Shown here piece after piece: positions 1 through 8,186 of a DNA stretch of 64,000 nucleotides (position 1 is its first letter; every line of letters begins with the position of its first letter). Where the stretch lies: contig NC_018000.1 of NCBI RefSeq assembly GCF_000265205.3, forward strand, positions 3,286,001-3,350,000, in the 5' to 3' direction. The notes beneath the pieces were generated by a model. The model had not been told where the DNA came from and did no database searches. It saw only the letters and a program-made list of their open reading frames with translations. This DNA is from Sinorhizobium fredii USDA 257 (GTDB lineage: Bacteria; Pseudomonadota; Alphaproteobacteria; Rhizobiales; Rhizobiaceae). The position numbers and the translations under genes are program-made.

Positions 1-62
1 TGATCTCAGTCTTCTTCCTGCGCTGGCTGGAAGAGCGCTACGCACGGGTGGACGAGCGCTGA
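1..62 (+). CDS. ehuD: EhuD, ectoine ABC permease, C-terminal fragment
   Basis: Only the last 19 codons are present; the frame runs from position 3 and ends with TGA at 60-62. The tail (..RWLEERYARVDER) is the charged cytoplasmic end typical of polar amino-acid-type ABC permeases. The next gene starts at the last base of this stop codon (TGATG), so the two are translationally coupled. Identity as EhuD rests on the eutABC-doeAB genes that follow, which in rhizobia sit directly behind ehuABCD. The fragment is too short to prove it. Confidence 0.6.
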   Translation, partial: ISVFFLRWLEERYARVDER

Positions 63-844
63 TGGAAGAACCTGTTGCCCTTTCCCTGGCGCGGCGCGCC
101 CCGCGCCTCGACGATCGGCCGCTCGCCAAACGCATAGGTCTCGTCATCCTCGCCACCGATCATACGACTGAGGTGGACTTCCAGCGTCTGGTGGCATCCG
201 ACGAGATCGGAGTTTATGTCGCACGCATCCCCTACGCCAATCCGGTGACCCCGGAAAATCTCCGGGCGATGCAGCCTTCGCTGACGGCGGCGGCGGCATT
301 GATCATGCCCGGCGAGACGCTCGACGTTGTCATGTATTCCTGCACCTCGGCCTCCGTCGTCATCGGTGATGAGGAGGTAACTGCAGCGATAAAGGCAGCG
401 AAGCCGGAGGCGGCCGTGGTGACCCCGACGGCCGCCTCGGTCAAAGGCTTGCGAGCTCTGGGCGCTCGACGAATATCCATTCTCACACCCTATACGATCG
501 AGACCAGCCGGCCGATGGCCGACTATTTCGCCGAACTCGGCTTCGGGATCGACCGGTTCACCTGCCTGGGGCTGACCGACGACCGGGAGATGGCGCGGAT
601 CGCGCCTGCGGAGATCGTCGCCTTTGCAAAGGAGGCAATGGCGCCCGAATCCGACGCGCTGTTCATCTCCTGCACAGCGGTGCGCGCGGCCGGCGTGATC
701 GCCGAGATCGAAGCTGCGATCGGCAAGCCCGTCGTCAGCAGCAATTACGCGACGGCCTGGGCCTGTCTTCGCCTCTGCGGCCAGTCGGCGCGTCTGGAAC
801 TCGGACAGCTGATGGCGCTGCCGCTCGAGGGGGAATGGCCATGA
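62..844 (+). CDS. eutA: EutA, Asp/Glu racemase-family hydroxyectoine utilization protein
   Basis: The 260-residue protein has the maleate isomerase/arylmalonate decarboxylase type of Asp/Glu racemase fold. The two catalytic-type cysteines lie in YSCTSAS (about residue 94) and ISCTAVRA (about residue 203), where this superfamily carries its paired acid/base cysteines. It is the first gene of a tightly overlapping eutABC block (ATGA overlap with eutB) and is coupled to ehuD by TGATG. In ectoine-using bacteria EutA acts with EutB and EutC on hydroxyectoine-derived intermediates, presumably as an epimerase. The name comes from family plus gene order; the exact reaction is inferred. Confidence 0.85.
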   Translation: MEEPVALSLARRAPRLDDRPLAKRIGLVILATDHTTEVDFQRLVASDEIGVYVARIPYANPVTPENLRAMQPSLTAAAALIMPGETLDVVMYSCTSASVVIGDEEVTAAIKAAKPEAAVVTPTAASVKGLRALGARRISILTPYTIETSRPMADYFAELGFGIDRFTCLGLTDDREMARIAPAEIVAFAKEAMAPESDALFISCTAVRAAGVIAEIEAAIGKPVVSSNYATAWACLRLCGQSARLELGQLMALPLEGEWP

Positions 845-1845
845 GCGCTTCTCTCCCGGTGACGATTGACGACATCGAAGCCGCGTCGCGGCGCACCTCC
901 GGCCGGGTGTCGCGCACGCCGCTCGTTGCCTCGGCATCGCTCGGCGAGCTCTGCGGCGTCCCCGTTTGCCTGAAACTCGAGCACCACCAGACAACCGGCA
1001 GCTTCAAGCTGCGCGGCGCGACCAACGCGGTGCTGTCGCTTTCTGCTGAAGAACGGGCACGCGGCGTCATCGCCGCCTCGACCGGCAATCACGGCCGGGC
1101 GCTCGCCCATGCGGCAAAGACGGAAGGCGCGGTCGCGACGATCTGCATGTCGCATTTGGTGCCGGAGAACAAGGTCTCCGAAATCAGGCGCCTTGGCGCC
1201 GACGTGCGGATTGTCGGCAAGTCCCAGGACGAGGCGCAGGAAGAAGTCGAGCGTCTCGTCACGGAAAAAGGCCTCCTCATGATTCCGCCCTTCGACGGTC
1301 CGTCGGTCGTGGCAGGGCAGGGTACGTTGGGCCTCGAGATCGTCGCGCAGATGCCCGAGGTCGCCACGGTGTTGGTTCCGGTTTCGGGCGGCGGGCTCGC
1401 CGCCGGGGTGGCTGCAGCGATCAAGGCGCGTAAGCCGGCGACGCAGGTGATCGGACTCACGATGGAGCGCGGCGCGGCCATGAAGGCGAGCCTTGCCGCC
1501 GGCAGGCCCGTGCTCGTCGAGGAATATCCGAGCCTGGCGGATTCGCTCGGCGGCGGCATCGGGCTCGACAATCACCTGACGTTCCGCATGTGCCGCGAGC
1601 TCCTCGACGACATCGTCCTGCTGACGGAGGCGGAAATCGCCGCCGGCATGCGCCACGCCTACACGCAAGAGCGCGAAGTGGTGGAAGGGGCCGGCGCCGT
1701 CGGCATCGCGGCGCTTCTTGCCGGAAAGGTCAAAGACATCGGCGGCCCGATCGCGGTCATTCTGTCCGGCCGCAATGTCGACATGGGGCTGCATCTGCGG
1801 GTGATGAACGGCGAAACGGACCCGTTTCGGGAGGAAGTGGCATGA
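841..1845 (+). CDS. eutB: EutB, PLP-dependent threonine dehydratase-like protein
   Basis: This is a fold-type II PLP enzyme of about 334 residues, similar to catabolic threonine/serine dehydratases. The PLP lysine lies in GSFKLRG (about residue 56), followed by the STGNHG substrate loop and the glycine-rich phosphate loop SGGGLAAG. Length fits the catalytic domain without an ACT domain. ATG at 841 overlaps the eutA stop; an in-frame ATG at 835 is possible but less well placed. In the hydroxyectoine route EutB is thought to dehydrate a 3-hydroxylated diaminobutyrate-type intermediate, cooperating with the cyclodeaminase EutC next door. Confidence 0.87.
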   Translation: MSASLPVTIDDIEAASRRTSGRVSRTPLVASASLGELCGVPVCLKLEHHQTTGSFKLRGATNAVLSLSAEERARGVIAASTGNHGRALAHAAKTEGAVATICMSHLVPENKVSEIRRLGADVRIVGKSQDEAQEEVERLVTEKGLLMIPPFDGPSVVAGQGTLGLEIVAQMPEVATVLVPVSGGGLAAGVAAAIKARKPATQVIGLTMERGAAMKASLAAGRPVLVEEYPSLADSLGGGIGLDNHLTFRMCRELLDDIVLLTEAEIAAGMRHAYTQEREVVEGAGAVGIAALLAGKVKDIGGPIAVILSGRNVDMGLHLRVMNGETDPFREEVA

Positions 1846-2831
1846 CACGGATGACGATTCTCACGGAAGCGGAACTGCGCCGGATCGTGCCGCTAGATCG
1901 CGAGGCGGTTACCTGCGTCGAGGATGCGTTCCATGCGCTCGCCACCAAGGCGGTGGCAATGCCGCCGATCCTGAGGCTCGATATTGTCGAGCATCGCGGC
2001 GAAGTGGACGTGAAGACGGCCTATGTGCCGGGTCTCGACGGCTTTGCCATCAAGATCAGCCCCGGCTTCTTCGACAATCCGAAGATCGGCTTACCGAGCA
2101 CCAACGGCATGATGGTGCTCCTGTCGAGCAAAACCGGGCTGGTGCAGGCGCTGCTGCTCGACAACGGCTATCTCACCGACGTGCGGACCGCGGCGGCCGG
2201 TGCGGTGGCGGCCAAGCATCTGTCGCGGGAAGACGCTTCCGTCGCCGCGATCTTCGGCGCCGGCATGCAAGCGAAGCTGCAGCTCGAAGCACTCGCTCTC
2301 GTCCGGCCGATCCGCGAGGCGCGCCTGTGGGCCCGCGACGCGGCCAAGGCCGAGACGACGGCGAGCGCGCTTGCAGGAAAGCTCGGCTTCCCGGTGAAGG
2401 CGACAACCGACCCGAAGGCGGCAGTCGCGGGCGCCGACATCATTGTCACCACCACGCCGTCGGAGGCGCCGATCCTCAAGGCCGATTGGCTGCAGCCGGG
2501 GCAGCATGTCACCGCCATGGGCTCCGACGCCGAACACAAGAACGAACTCGACCCGCAGGCGATTGCTCGCGTCACTTATGTCGCCGACAGCCTGAAGCAG
2601 ACGCGCCGGCTCGGTGAACTGCATCACGCGATTGCCGCGGAACTCATCACGCCGGATGCCGAATTCGCGGAGCTGGGCCAGATAATCGCCGGGCTGAAGG
2701 CCGGACGGAGGCGGGCGGACGAGATCACCATCGCCGACCTGACCGGCACCGGCATCCAGGACACCGCTATCGCAACGCTCGCCTATGCCCGGGCCAACGC
2801 GACGAATGCCGGAACCACTTTCGAGAGCTGA
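1842..2831 (+). CDS. eutC: EutC, ornithine cyclodeaminase/mu-crystallin family protein
   Basis: About 329 residues with the ornithine cyclodeaminase/mu-crystallin layout: an N-terminal dimerisation part, then a Rossmann domain with the NAD-binding loop AIFGAGMQAKLQLEAL, and a C-terminal DLTGTGIQD motif typical of this family. ATG 1842 overlaps the eutB stop by 4 bp. EutC is the third member of the eutABC module that channels hydroxyectoine-derived material toward the ectoine pathway. The family assignment is strong; the precise imine or enamine chemistry in this organism is inferred. Confidence 0.87.
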   Translation: MTRMTILTEAELRRIVPLDREAVTCVEDAFHALATKAVAMPPILRLDIVEHRGEVDVKTAYVPGLDGFAIKISPGFFDNPKIGLPSTNGMMVLLSSKTGLVQALLLDNGYLTDVRTAAAGAVAAKHLSREDASVAAIFGAGMQAKLQLEALALVRPIREARLWARDAAKAETTASALAGKLGFPVKATTDPKAAVAGADIIVTTTPSEAPILKADWLQPGQHVTAMGSDAEHKNELDPQAIARVTYVADSLKQTRRLGELHHAIAAELITPDAEFAELGQIIAGLKAGRRRADEITIADLTGTGIQDTAIATLAYARANATNAGTTFES

Positions 2832-2864
2832 AGCCGGCACGGCCGGAAAAACGAGGGAAGAGAT

Positions 2865-4046
2865 ATGACCCAACCCATCCTCAAATTCTCCCTTGGGGAA
2901 TACGAAACGCGCCTCAGGAAAACACGGCAGGCGATGGAAGCCAAGGGCGTCGAGCTCCTGATCGTCAGCGACCCCTCCAACATGGCCTGGCTCACCGGCT
3001 ATGACGGCTGGTCCTTCTATGTGCACCAGGCGGTGATCGTTCCGCCTTCCGGCGAGCCGATCTGGTTCGGCCGCGGCCAGGACGCCAATGGCGCCAAGCT
3101 CACCGCCTATCTCGAGCACGACAACATCGTCGGCTATCCGGACCATTACGTGCAGTCGACCGAGCGCCACCCGATGGACTATCTCTCGGGAATCCTCACC
3201 GACCGTGGCTGGGGGTCGCTCAGAATCGGCGTCGAGATGGACAATTACTGGTTCTCGGCGGCCGCTTTCGCCTCGCTGCAGAAGCATCTGCCGAATGCGC
3301 GCTTTATCGACGCGACGGCGCTCGTCAACTGGCAGCGCGCCGTCAAGAGCGAGACGGAAATCAAATATATGCGCAACGCCGCGCGCATCGTCGAAGCCAT
3401 GCATCAGCGCATCTTCGACAAGATCGAAGTCGGCATGCGCAAATGCGATCTGGTCGCCGAGATCTACGATGCCGGCACGCGCGGCGTCGATGGTATCGGT
3501 GGCGACTATCCGGCGATCGTGCCGCTTCTCCCGTCCGGCGTCGAGGCTTCCGCTCCGCATCTGACCTGGGACGATCGGCCGATGAAGAAGGGGGAGGGCA
3601 CCTTCTTCGAGATCGCCGGCTGCTACAATCGCTATCACCTGCCGCTGTCGCGCACGGTGTTTCTCGGCAAGCCGACCCAGGCCTTTCTCGACGCCGAGAA
3701 GGCAACGCTCGAAGGTATGGAGGCGGGCCTCGCGGTGGCCAGGCCTGGAAACACCTGTGAGGACATCGCCAATGCCTTCTTCGCGGTCTTGAAGAAATAC
3801 GGCATCGTCAAGGACAACCGCACCGGCTATCCGATCGGTCTCTCCTATCCGCCGGATTGGGGCGAGCGCACCATGAGCCTGCGCCCGGGCGACAAGACGG
3901 AACTGAAGCCCGGCATGACCTTCCATTTCATGACAGGTCTTTGGCTCGAGGACATGGGCTTCGAGACTACCGAGAGCATTCTCATCACCGAGAACGGCGT
4001 CGAATGCCTCGCCTCGGTGCCGCGCAAGCTGATGGTCAAGGACTGA
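2865..4046 (+). CDS. doeA: DoeA/EutD, ectoine hydrolase
   Basis: 393 residues with the creatinase/prolidase (M24) fold: an N-terminal creatinase-like domain (about 1-160) and a C-terminal pita-bread domain. DoeA opens the ectoine ring to N-acetyl-2,4-diaminobutyrate. Motifs include SDPSNMAWLTGYDGWSFY, shared with ectoine hydrolases, and a GYPIGLSYPPDWGE segment. The canonical dimetal ligands of M24 peptidases are not obvious, as expected for the creatinase-like branch. An AGGGAAGAGAT-type ribosome site precedes ATG 2865. It lies 33 bp after eutC and 3 bp before doeB, so it is cotranscribed. Known alternative name: eutD. Confidence 0.9.
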   Translation: MTQPILKFSLGEYETRLRKTRQAMEAKGVELLIVSDPSNMAWLTGYDGWSFYVHQAVIVPPSGEPIWFGRGQDANGAKLTAYLEHDNIVGYPDHYVQSTERHPMDYLSGILTDRGWGSLRIGVEMDNYWFSAAAFASLQKHLPNARFIDATALVNWQRAVKSETEIKYMRNAARIVEAMHQRIFDKIEVGMRKCDLVAEIYDAGTRGVDGIGGDYPAIVPLLPSGVEASAPHLTWDDRPMKKGEGTFFEIAGCYNRYHLPLSRTVFLGKPTQAFLDAEKATLEGMEAGLAVARPGNTCEDIANAFFAVLKKYGIVKDNRTGYPIGLSYPPDWGERTMSLRPGDKTELKPGMTFHFMTGLWLEDMGFETTESILITENGVECLASVPRKLMVKD

Positions 4047-4049
4047 GCC

Positions 4050-5054
4050 ATGACGGACCAGCATTTGCGGCCGTCGCCGATTAGCGCCACGGTCGATTTC
4101 GAAGCAGACGGCATTCAGCACGGGTTTCTGCGGCTGCCCTATAGCCGCGACGATTCCGCCTGGGGCTCGGTGATGATCCCGATCACCGTCGCCAAGAACG
4201 GCGAGGGCCCGACGGCCCTCCTGACCGGCGGCAATCATGGTGATGAATATGAAGGGCCAATCGCCCTTTTCGATCTGGCGCGCAATCTTGATCCGGCGGA
4301 GGTGCAGGGGAGGGTGATCATCGTACCAGCGATGAATTACCCCGCTTTTTTGGCCGGAACGCGAACTTCACCGATCGACAAGGGTAATATGAACCGCAGC
4401 TTTCCGGGCAGGCCCGACGGTACGGTGACCGAGAAGATCGCCGATTATTTCCAGCGCGTCCTTCTACCACTCGCCGACGTCGTGCTCGACTTCCATTCCG
4501 GCGGGCGGACCCTCGATTTCCTGCCTTTCTGCGCGGCCCACATTCTTCCGGAAAAACTGCAGGAGGCAAAGGCCTTCGACTTCGTCAAAGCCTTCGGCGC
4601 ACCCTACTCGATGAAGATGCTCGAGATCGATGCGGTTGGCATGTATGACACGTCCGCCGAGGAGATGGGCAAGATCTTCATCACGACCGAGCTCGGCGGC
4701 GGCGGATCCGCGAGTGCGAAGAGCGTTGCCATCGCCAAGCGCGGCACGACAAATGTCCTGCGCCATGCCGGGATCCTCAAGGGCGAGATCGATGTTCAGC
4801 CGACACAGTGGCTGGACATGCCGAGCGGTGATTGTTTCGCCTTCGCCGAAGATGCCGGGATTGTCGAATTCCTGATCGATCTTGGAGAGGCGGTCGAAGC
4901 CGGCGCCGTAATCGCACGGATTTATCCGACTGGTCGCACCGGCGCCGAGCCGATCGAAATCCATGCCAAGATGACGGGAATGCTGGTTGCCCGTCACTTT
5001 CCCGGGCTGATCAAGGCGGGCGACTGTTGCGCCGTGTTGGCGGTGGCCGTTTAG
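4050..5054 (+). CDS. doeB: DoeB/EutE, N-acetyl-diaminobutyrate deacetylase
   Basis: 334 residues of the succinylglutamate desuccinylase/aspartoacylase (zinc carboxypeptidase-like) family. Zinc ligands are visible in GGNHGDEYEGP (His and Glu, about residues 54-58) and DFHSGG (about residue 149); the C-terminal beta domain carries a biotinyl/HlyD-like stretch. DoeB removes the acetyl group from N-acetyl-2,4-diaminobutyrate, the DoeA product. It begins 3 bp after doeA and is the last gene of the operon. The transaminase and dehydrogenase that would complete the route to aspartate (DoeC/DoeD) are not in this window. Confidence 0.9.
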   Translation: MTDQHLRPSPISATVDFEADGIQHGFLRLPYSRDDSAWGSVMIPITVAKNGEGPTALLTGGNHGDEYEGPIALFDLARNLDPAEVQGRVIIVPAMNYPAFLAGTRTSPIDKGNMNRSFPGRPDGTVTEKIADYFQRVLLPLADVVLDFHSGGRTLDFLPFCAAHILPEKLQEAKAFDFVKAFGAPYSMKMLEIDAVGMYDTSAEEMGKIFITTELGGGGSASAKSVAIAKRGTTNVLRHAGILKGEIDVQPTQWLDMPSGDCFAFAEDAGIVEFLIDLGEAVEAGAVIARIYPTGRTGAEPIEIHAKMTGMLVARHFPGLIKAGDCCAVLAVAV

Positions 5055-5557
5055 ACATTTCACTGTTTCATTTAAACAATGAAATGACTGGCCTAGGAAA
5101 ACCGTTACACACTTTCCTGGAATTGCTCTCCACGACGGTTCATTGCCGCGGTCGCCAGCGGCGCGAGGAGGCTGTCCGTGCCGATGGGCGACATCGAGGG
5201 CCGCTGCAGCGAGCACCGATACCGGCCCGGTGATTCCAATGGAACTTTTCAACGGTTCGACCGGTTGTAAGTTGCACAAGTCAGCAAAGCTGACGCCGAA
5301 GACCAATGGAAATCATCGCTATGCAAGCCGTCGTGTTCGTTTCGGTTCTGGGATCACCGCTTGCGGCAGGTCTGTTGCTCATCTGGCTCGGACCGTTTTG
5401 GGTCGCGGAGCGGAATTCCGGTGACGGCCGCTACTGGACAGTACCCAAGCCCAAAGAGACAAGTTCTTCGCCACTCTCGGGCTGCCGCCGTTGATGCCCT
5501 CATCGGCGTTGGGCAGGATTTTTCCTTCGCCCGCAGCGCCCCATGTGCGGTGCGTCG
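5055..5557. other. 503-bp convergent intergenic stretch
   Basis: This separates the 3' ends of the eut operon (plus) and the bkd operon (minus). Just after the doeB stop is a small AT-rich hairpin (TTTCATT at 5066-5072, loop, AATGAAA at 5078-5084) that may aid termination, though it has no T tract. A 62-codon frame at 5306-5494 begins with a hydrophobic stretch (MQAVVFVSVLGSPLAAGLLL..). It has no good ribosome site and no recognised family, so I do not call it a gene. No other feature is apparent. Confidence 0.4.
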
Positions 5558-6958
5558 TTATATGTGAATAGCTTCCCCGCGAATTCGCATCGCCGCTTCC
5601 TTGACCGCTTCACTATGGGTGGGATGGGCATGGCAGCTATAGGCGATGTCTTCGGACGTGGCGCCGAATTCCATGGCCTGGGCGACCTGCGCAATCATCG
5701 TGCCCGCCGTCTCCGAAATGATGTGGGCGCCAAGCACGACGTCCGTTTCCCGATCCGCCAGGATCTTGACGAAACCCTCCGGCTCGCGGTTGGCCTTGGT
5801 GCGGCTGTTGGCGGACATCGGGAAGACGGCTTTCGTGAAGGAGACGCCGGCCTCCCTCAGTTCCTGTTCCGTCCGACCGACGCTGGCAATTTCCGGGCTC
5901 GTATAGACAACGGATGGGATCACCGCATGGCTGATCGGGCGGACGAGGCCCGCCAGATGTTCGGCGACGGCGATCCCTTCATCCTCGGCACGATGCGCCA
6001 GCATGGAACCGGGCGTCACATCGCCGATTGCATAGATGCCGCGCACTGCCGTCTCGCATTTGCTGCCGATGGGGATGTGGCCGCGGTGGTCCGTTTGCAA
6101 GCCGATCTTTTCGAGCGCCAAACCATCGGTGTTCGGCCGGCGGCCGGTCGCAATCAGGACGGCCGATGCCGAGAGGGTTCGCTTCCCTTCGGCGCCAGCG
6201 ATTGACAAGGTGACGCCATTCTCGATTTGCGAAATCCGTTCCACCGCCGTGGAGGTGAGGATTGTCATGCCCTGTTGCGTCAGGATCTGCAGGGCCTTGG
6301 CGCGGATGTCCTCGTCCATGCCCGGAAGGATGGCGTCCAGATATTCGATGACGGTCACCCGAGAACCCAGCCGCCGCCATACGGAACCGAGTTCGAGACC
6401 TATGGCACCGCCGCCGATCACGGCGAGATGCTCCGGAACCTTGCTGAAGGAGAGTGCACCTGTCGAGTCGACGATGCGCCCGCCTGGATTGTCGATCGCG
6501 TGGCCATTGAAGGGGGCGGACTTCGAACCAGTCGCGATGACGATGGACTTCGCAGTAACCTGCTTTCCATCGATCGAGATGCTGTTTTCTGCTTCAAACC
6601 GCGCCTTGCCTTTCAGGCGTGTGACGCCGCTCTTGCGGAAGAGAAAGTCGATGCCTTTCGTCAGCGACGAGACGGTGTCGTCTTTTGCTGCCATCAGCCG
6701 GCTGAGATCGAAGGCTACATTGCCGATGTCGATGCCGAGCGCGCCAAGCTTTCCACTTACGGCGAGTTCGTAGTGGTGCGTCGCGTTGAGGAGCGCCTTG
6801 GACGGGATGCAGCCGACATTCAGGCAGGTGCCACCCAAAGTGTCTCGCAAGTCGGCACAGGCCGTCCGCAGCTTCAACTGGGCGGCGCGGATCGCACAGG
6901 CATAGCCGCCAGGCCCGCCGCCGATGACGAGCACGTCGTAGTCAGGGGATTTGCTCAT
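5558..6958 (-). CDS. lpdA: Dihydrolipoyl dehydrogenase (E3)
   Basis: 466 residues, usual for E3. It has the N-terminal FAD dinucleotide fold VIGGGPGGYACAIRAAQ, the redox disulfide GGTCLNVGCIPSK, a second GAIGLELGSVWRRLG NAD fold and the C-terminal active-site HAHPTHSE. It reoxidises dihydrolipoamide of the 2-oxoacid dehydrogenase complex encoded upstream. I start it at 6958 (MSKSPDYDVLVIGGG), where ATG overlaps the bkdB stop by 4 bp; a longer in-frame start at 7000 would reach into bkdB. It is the last gene of the minus-strand operon E1 fusion, E2, E3. Confidence 0.93.
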   Translation of the reverse strand: MSKSPDYDVLVIGGGPGGYACAIRAAQLKLRTACADLRDTLGGTCLNVGCIPSKALLNATHHYELAVSGKLGALGIDIGNVAFDLSRLMAAKDDTVSSLTKGIDFLFRKSGVTRLKGKARFEAENSISIDGKQVTAKSIVIATGSKSAPFNGHAIDNPGGRIVDSTGALSFSKVPEHLAVIGGGAIGLELGSVWRRLGSRVTVIEYLDAILPGMDEDIRAKALQILTQQGMTILTSTAVERISQIENGVTLSIAGAEGKRTLSASAVLIATGRRPNTDGLALEKIGLQTDHRGHIPIGSKCETAVRGIYAIGDVTPGSMLAHRAEDEGIAVAEHLAGLVRPISHAVIPSVVYTSPEIASVGRTEQELREAGVSFTKAVFPMSANSRTKANREPEGFVKILADRETDVVLGAHIISETAGTMIAQVAQAMEFGATSEDIAYSCHAHPTHSEAVKEAAMRIRGEAIHI

Positions 6959-8184
6959 TGGGGCCAGCTCTCGAGGGTCTGGACGAAATGGGTGAGCCAC
7001 GTATTCGTCTGATGGCCGTCCAGCGCCCGGTGATCGATGGTCAGCGACACATAGGCCATCGGTCGGATCTGGATGGTGTCGACACCATCGACCTCACGGA
7101 CGACGACCCGCTTCTCGAGCTTTCCGACGCCGAGGATCGCCGATTGGGGCTGGTTGATGATGATCGGCGCCGCGACCAGTGATCCGGATATCCCATGATT
7201 GGAAATGGTGAAGGTACCGCCCCTGACGTCCGCGGCGTTAAGCGCGTTCGATCGCGCCCGTGAGGTCAGATCCTGCAGCTTCGCCGCAATGCCGGCGAGC
7301 GAAAGGTGCTGGGCCTGATGGATCACCGGCACGATCAAGCCTTTGTCGCCAAGGGCGGTTCCGACACCGACATTGATGTCGTCGAACACTTCGAGCGCAT
7401 CGTCGTGCCAGCGGCTGTTGACCTCGGGAACGGCGCGCATCGCCGCGACGCAGGCGGAAACGATATAGGCGGTGTAGGAGAGAGCGACACTCTCCGCCGC
7501 CAGCTTCGCCTTATGGGCGTCGCGGTGGCGCATGATCGCCGAAAAATCGGCTTCAAAGACGGCGGTAACGTGCGGTGCTGTCGTCATCGATTGCAGCATG
7601 TGGGTGGCGATCGCTGAGCGCATGCCGCTGTGCGGTATCCGGCGGGAACGCAGCGCCGGTCCGGGCTCGGCGGAGACCGACCTGGGAGCGGGAGTTTGCG
7701 GCTCGGGGGCGCTGATTTCGGCCGCAGCCTCGAAATGCTCCGGCTTGGCAGCAAAGGCCCTGTCCATGTCGGCGCGCGTGACACGGCCGTCCCGACCGGT
7801 GCCGGCTACGGTTGCGGGATCTATGCCGTATTCTTCCGCAGCGCGGCGCACGGCTGGCGAATAATGCGGAGACTGGGGAGGGGCAGACGACGTCTCCAAG
7901 GTGACCGCCGGCACAGGCGAGGCAGGCAGATCGACACCGGCAGCCCGGCTGCCGATCCGGCCGAGAACGGCGCCGGGGGTGGCATTGTCGCCGTTCTCCA
8001 TCAAAATTTCCTTGAGGACGCCGTCGGCGGGAGCGGGGACCTCCTGCGTCACCTTGTCGGTTTCGAGTTCGACGAGCGGGTCGCCCGATTTGACGCTTTC
8101 GCCGATCTTCCTGAGCCAGTTGCGGACGACCGCCTTCGTCCCCTCCTGTTCGACGGGGGCGTTGATGTCGACAAGTTCACCCAT
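6955..8184 (-). CDS. bkdB: Branched-chain 2-oxoacid dehydrogenase E2, lipoyl acyltransferase
   Basis: 409 residues in the standard E2 order. The N-terminal lipoyl domain carries the lysine in ETDKVTQEV (about residue 43). A linker follows, then a peripheral-subunit binding domain (SPAVRRAAEEYGIDPATVAGTGRDGRV, discussed by its key residues) and the catalytic acyltransferase domain ending in DHRALDG. Start ATG 8184 has GGAG about 8 bases upstream; a TTG at 8190 is also in frame. A single lipoyl domain is typical of BCKDH E2. It sits between the E1 fusion and lpdA and transfers the acyl group made by E1 to CoA. Confidence 0.9.
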   Translation of the reverse strand: MGELVDINAPVEQEGTKAVVRNWLRKIGESVKSGDPLVELETDKVTQEVPAPADGVLKEILMENGDNATPGAVLGRIGSRAAGVDLPASPVPAVTLETSSAPPQSPHYSPAVRRAAEEYGIDPATVAGTGRDGRVTRADMDRAFAAKPEHFEAAAEISAPEPQTPAPRSVSAEPGPALRSRRIPHSGMRSAIATHMLQSMTTAPHVTAVFEADFSAIMRHRDAHKAKLAAESVALSYTAYIVSACVAAMRAVPEVNSRWHDDALEVFDDINVGVGTALGDKGLIVPVIHQAQHLSLAGIAAKLQDLTSRARSNALNAADVRGGTFTISNHGISGSLVAAPIIINQPQSAILGVGKLEKRVVVREVDGVDTIQIRPMAYVSLTIDHRALDGHQTNTWLTHFVQTLESWPQ

Positions 8185-8186
8185 GC

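Noticed and set aside
9..62. Treating 1-62 as part of eutA
   Set aside because: The upstream frame ends with TGA at 60-62 and eutA begins at 62, so two genes are involved.
1590..2831. Long frame that reaches upstream of eutC into eutB
   Set aside because: The part before 1842 is a shadow of eutB; the real start overlaps the eutB stop.
2091..4238. 715-codon minus-strand frame opposite eutC, doeA and the start of doeB
   Set aside because: No domain, spans several real genes; shadow.
5306..5494. 62-codon frame with a hydrophobic start after doeB
   Set aside because: It lacks a credible ribosome site and recognised homologues, and sits in a convergent gap. Not reported as a gene.
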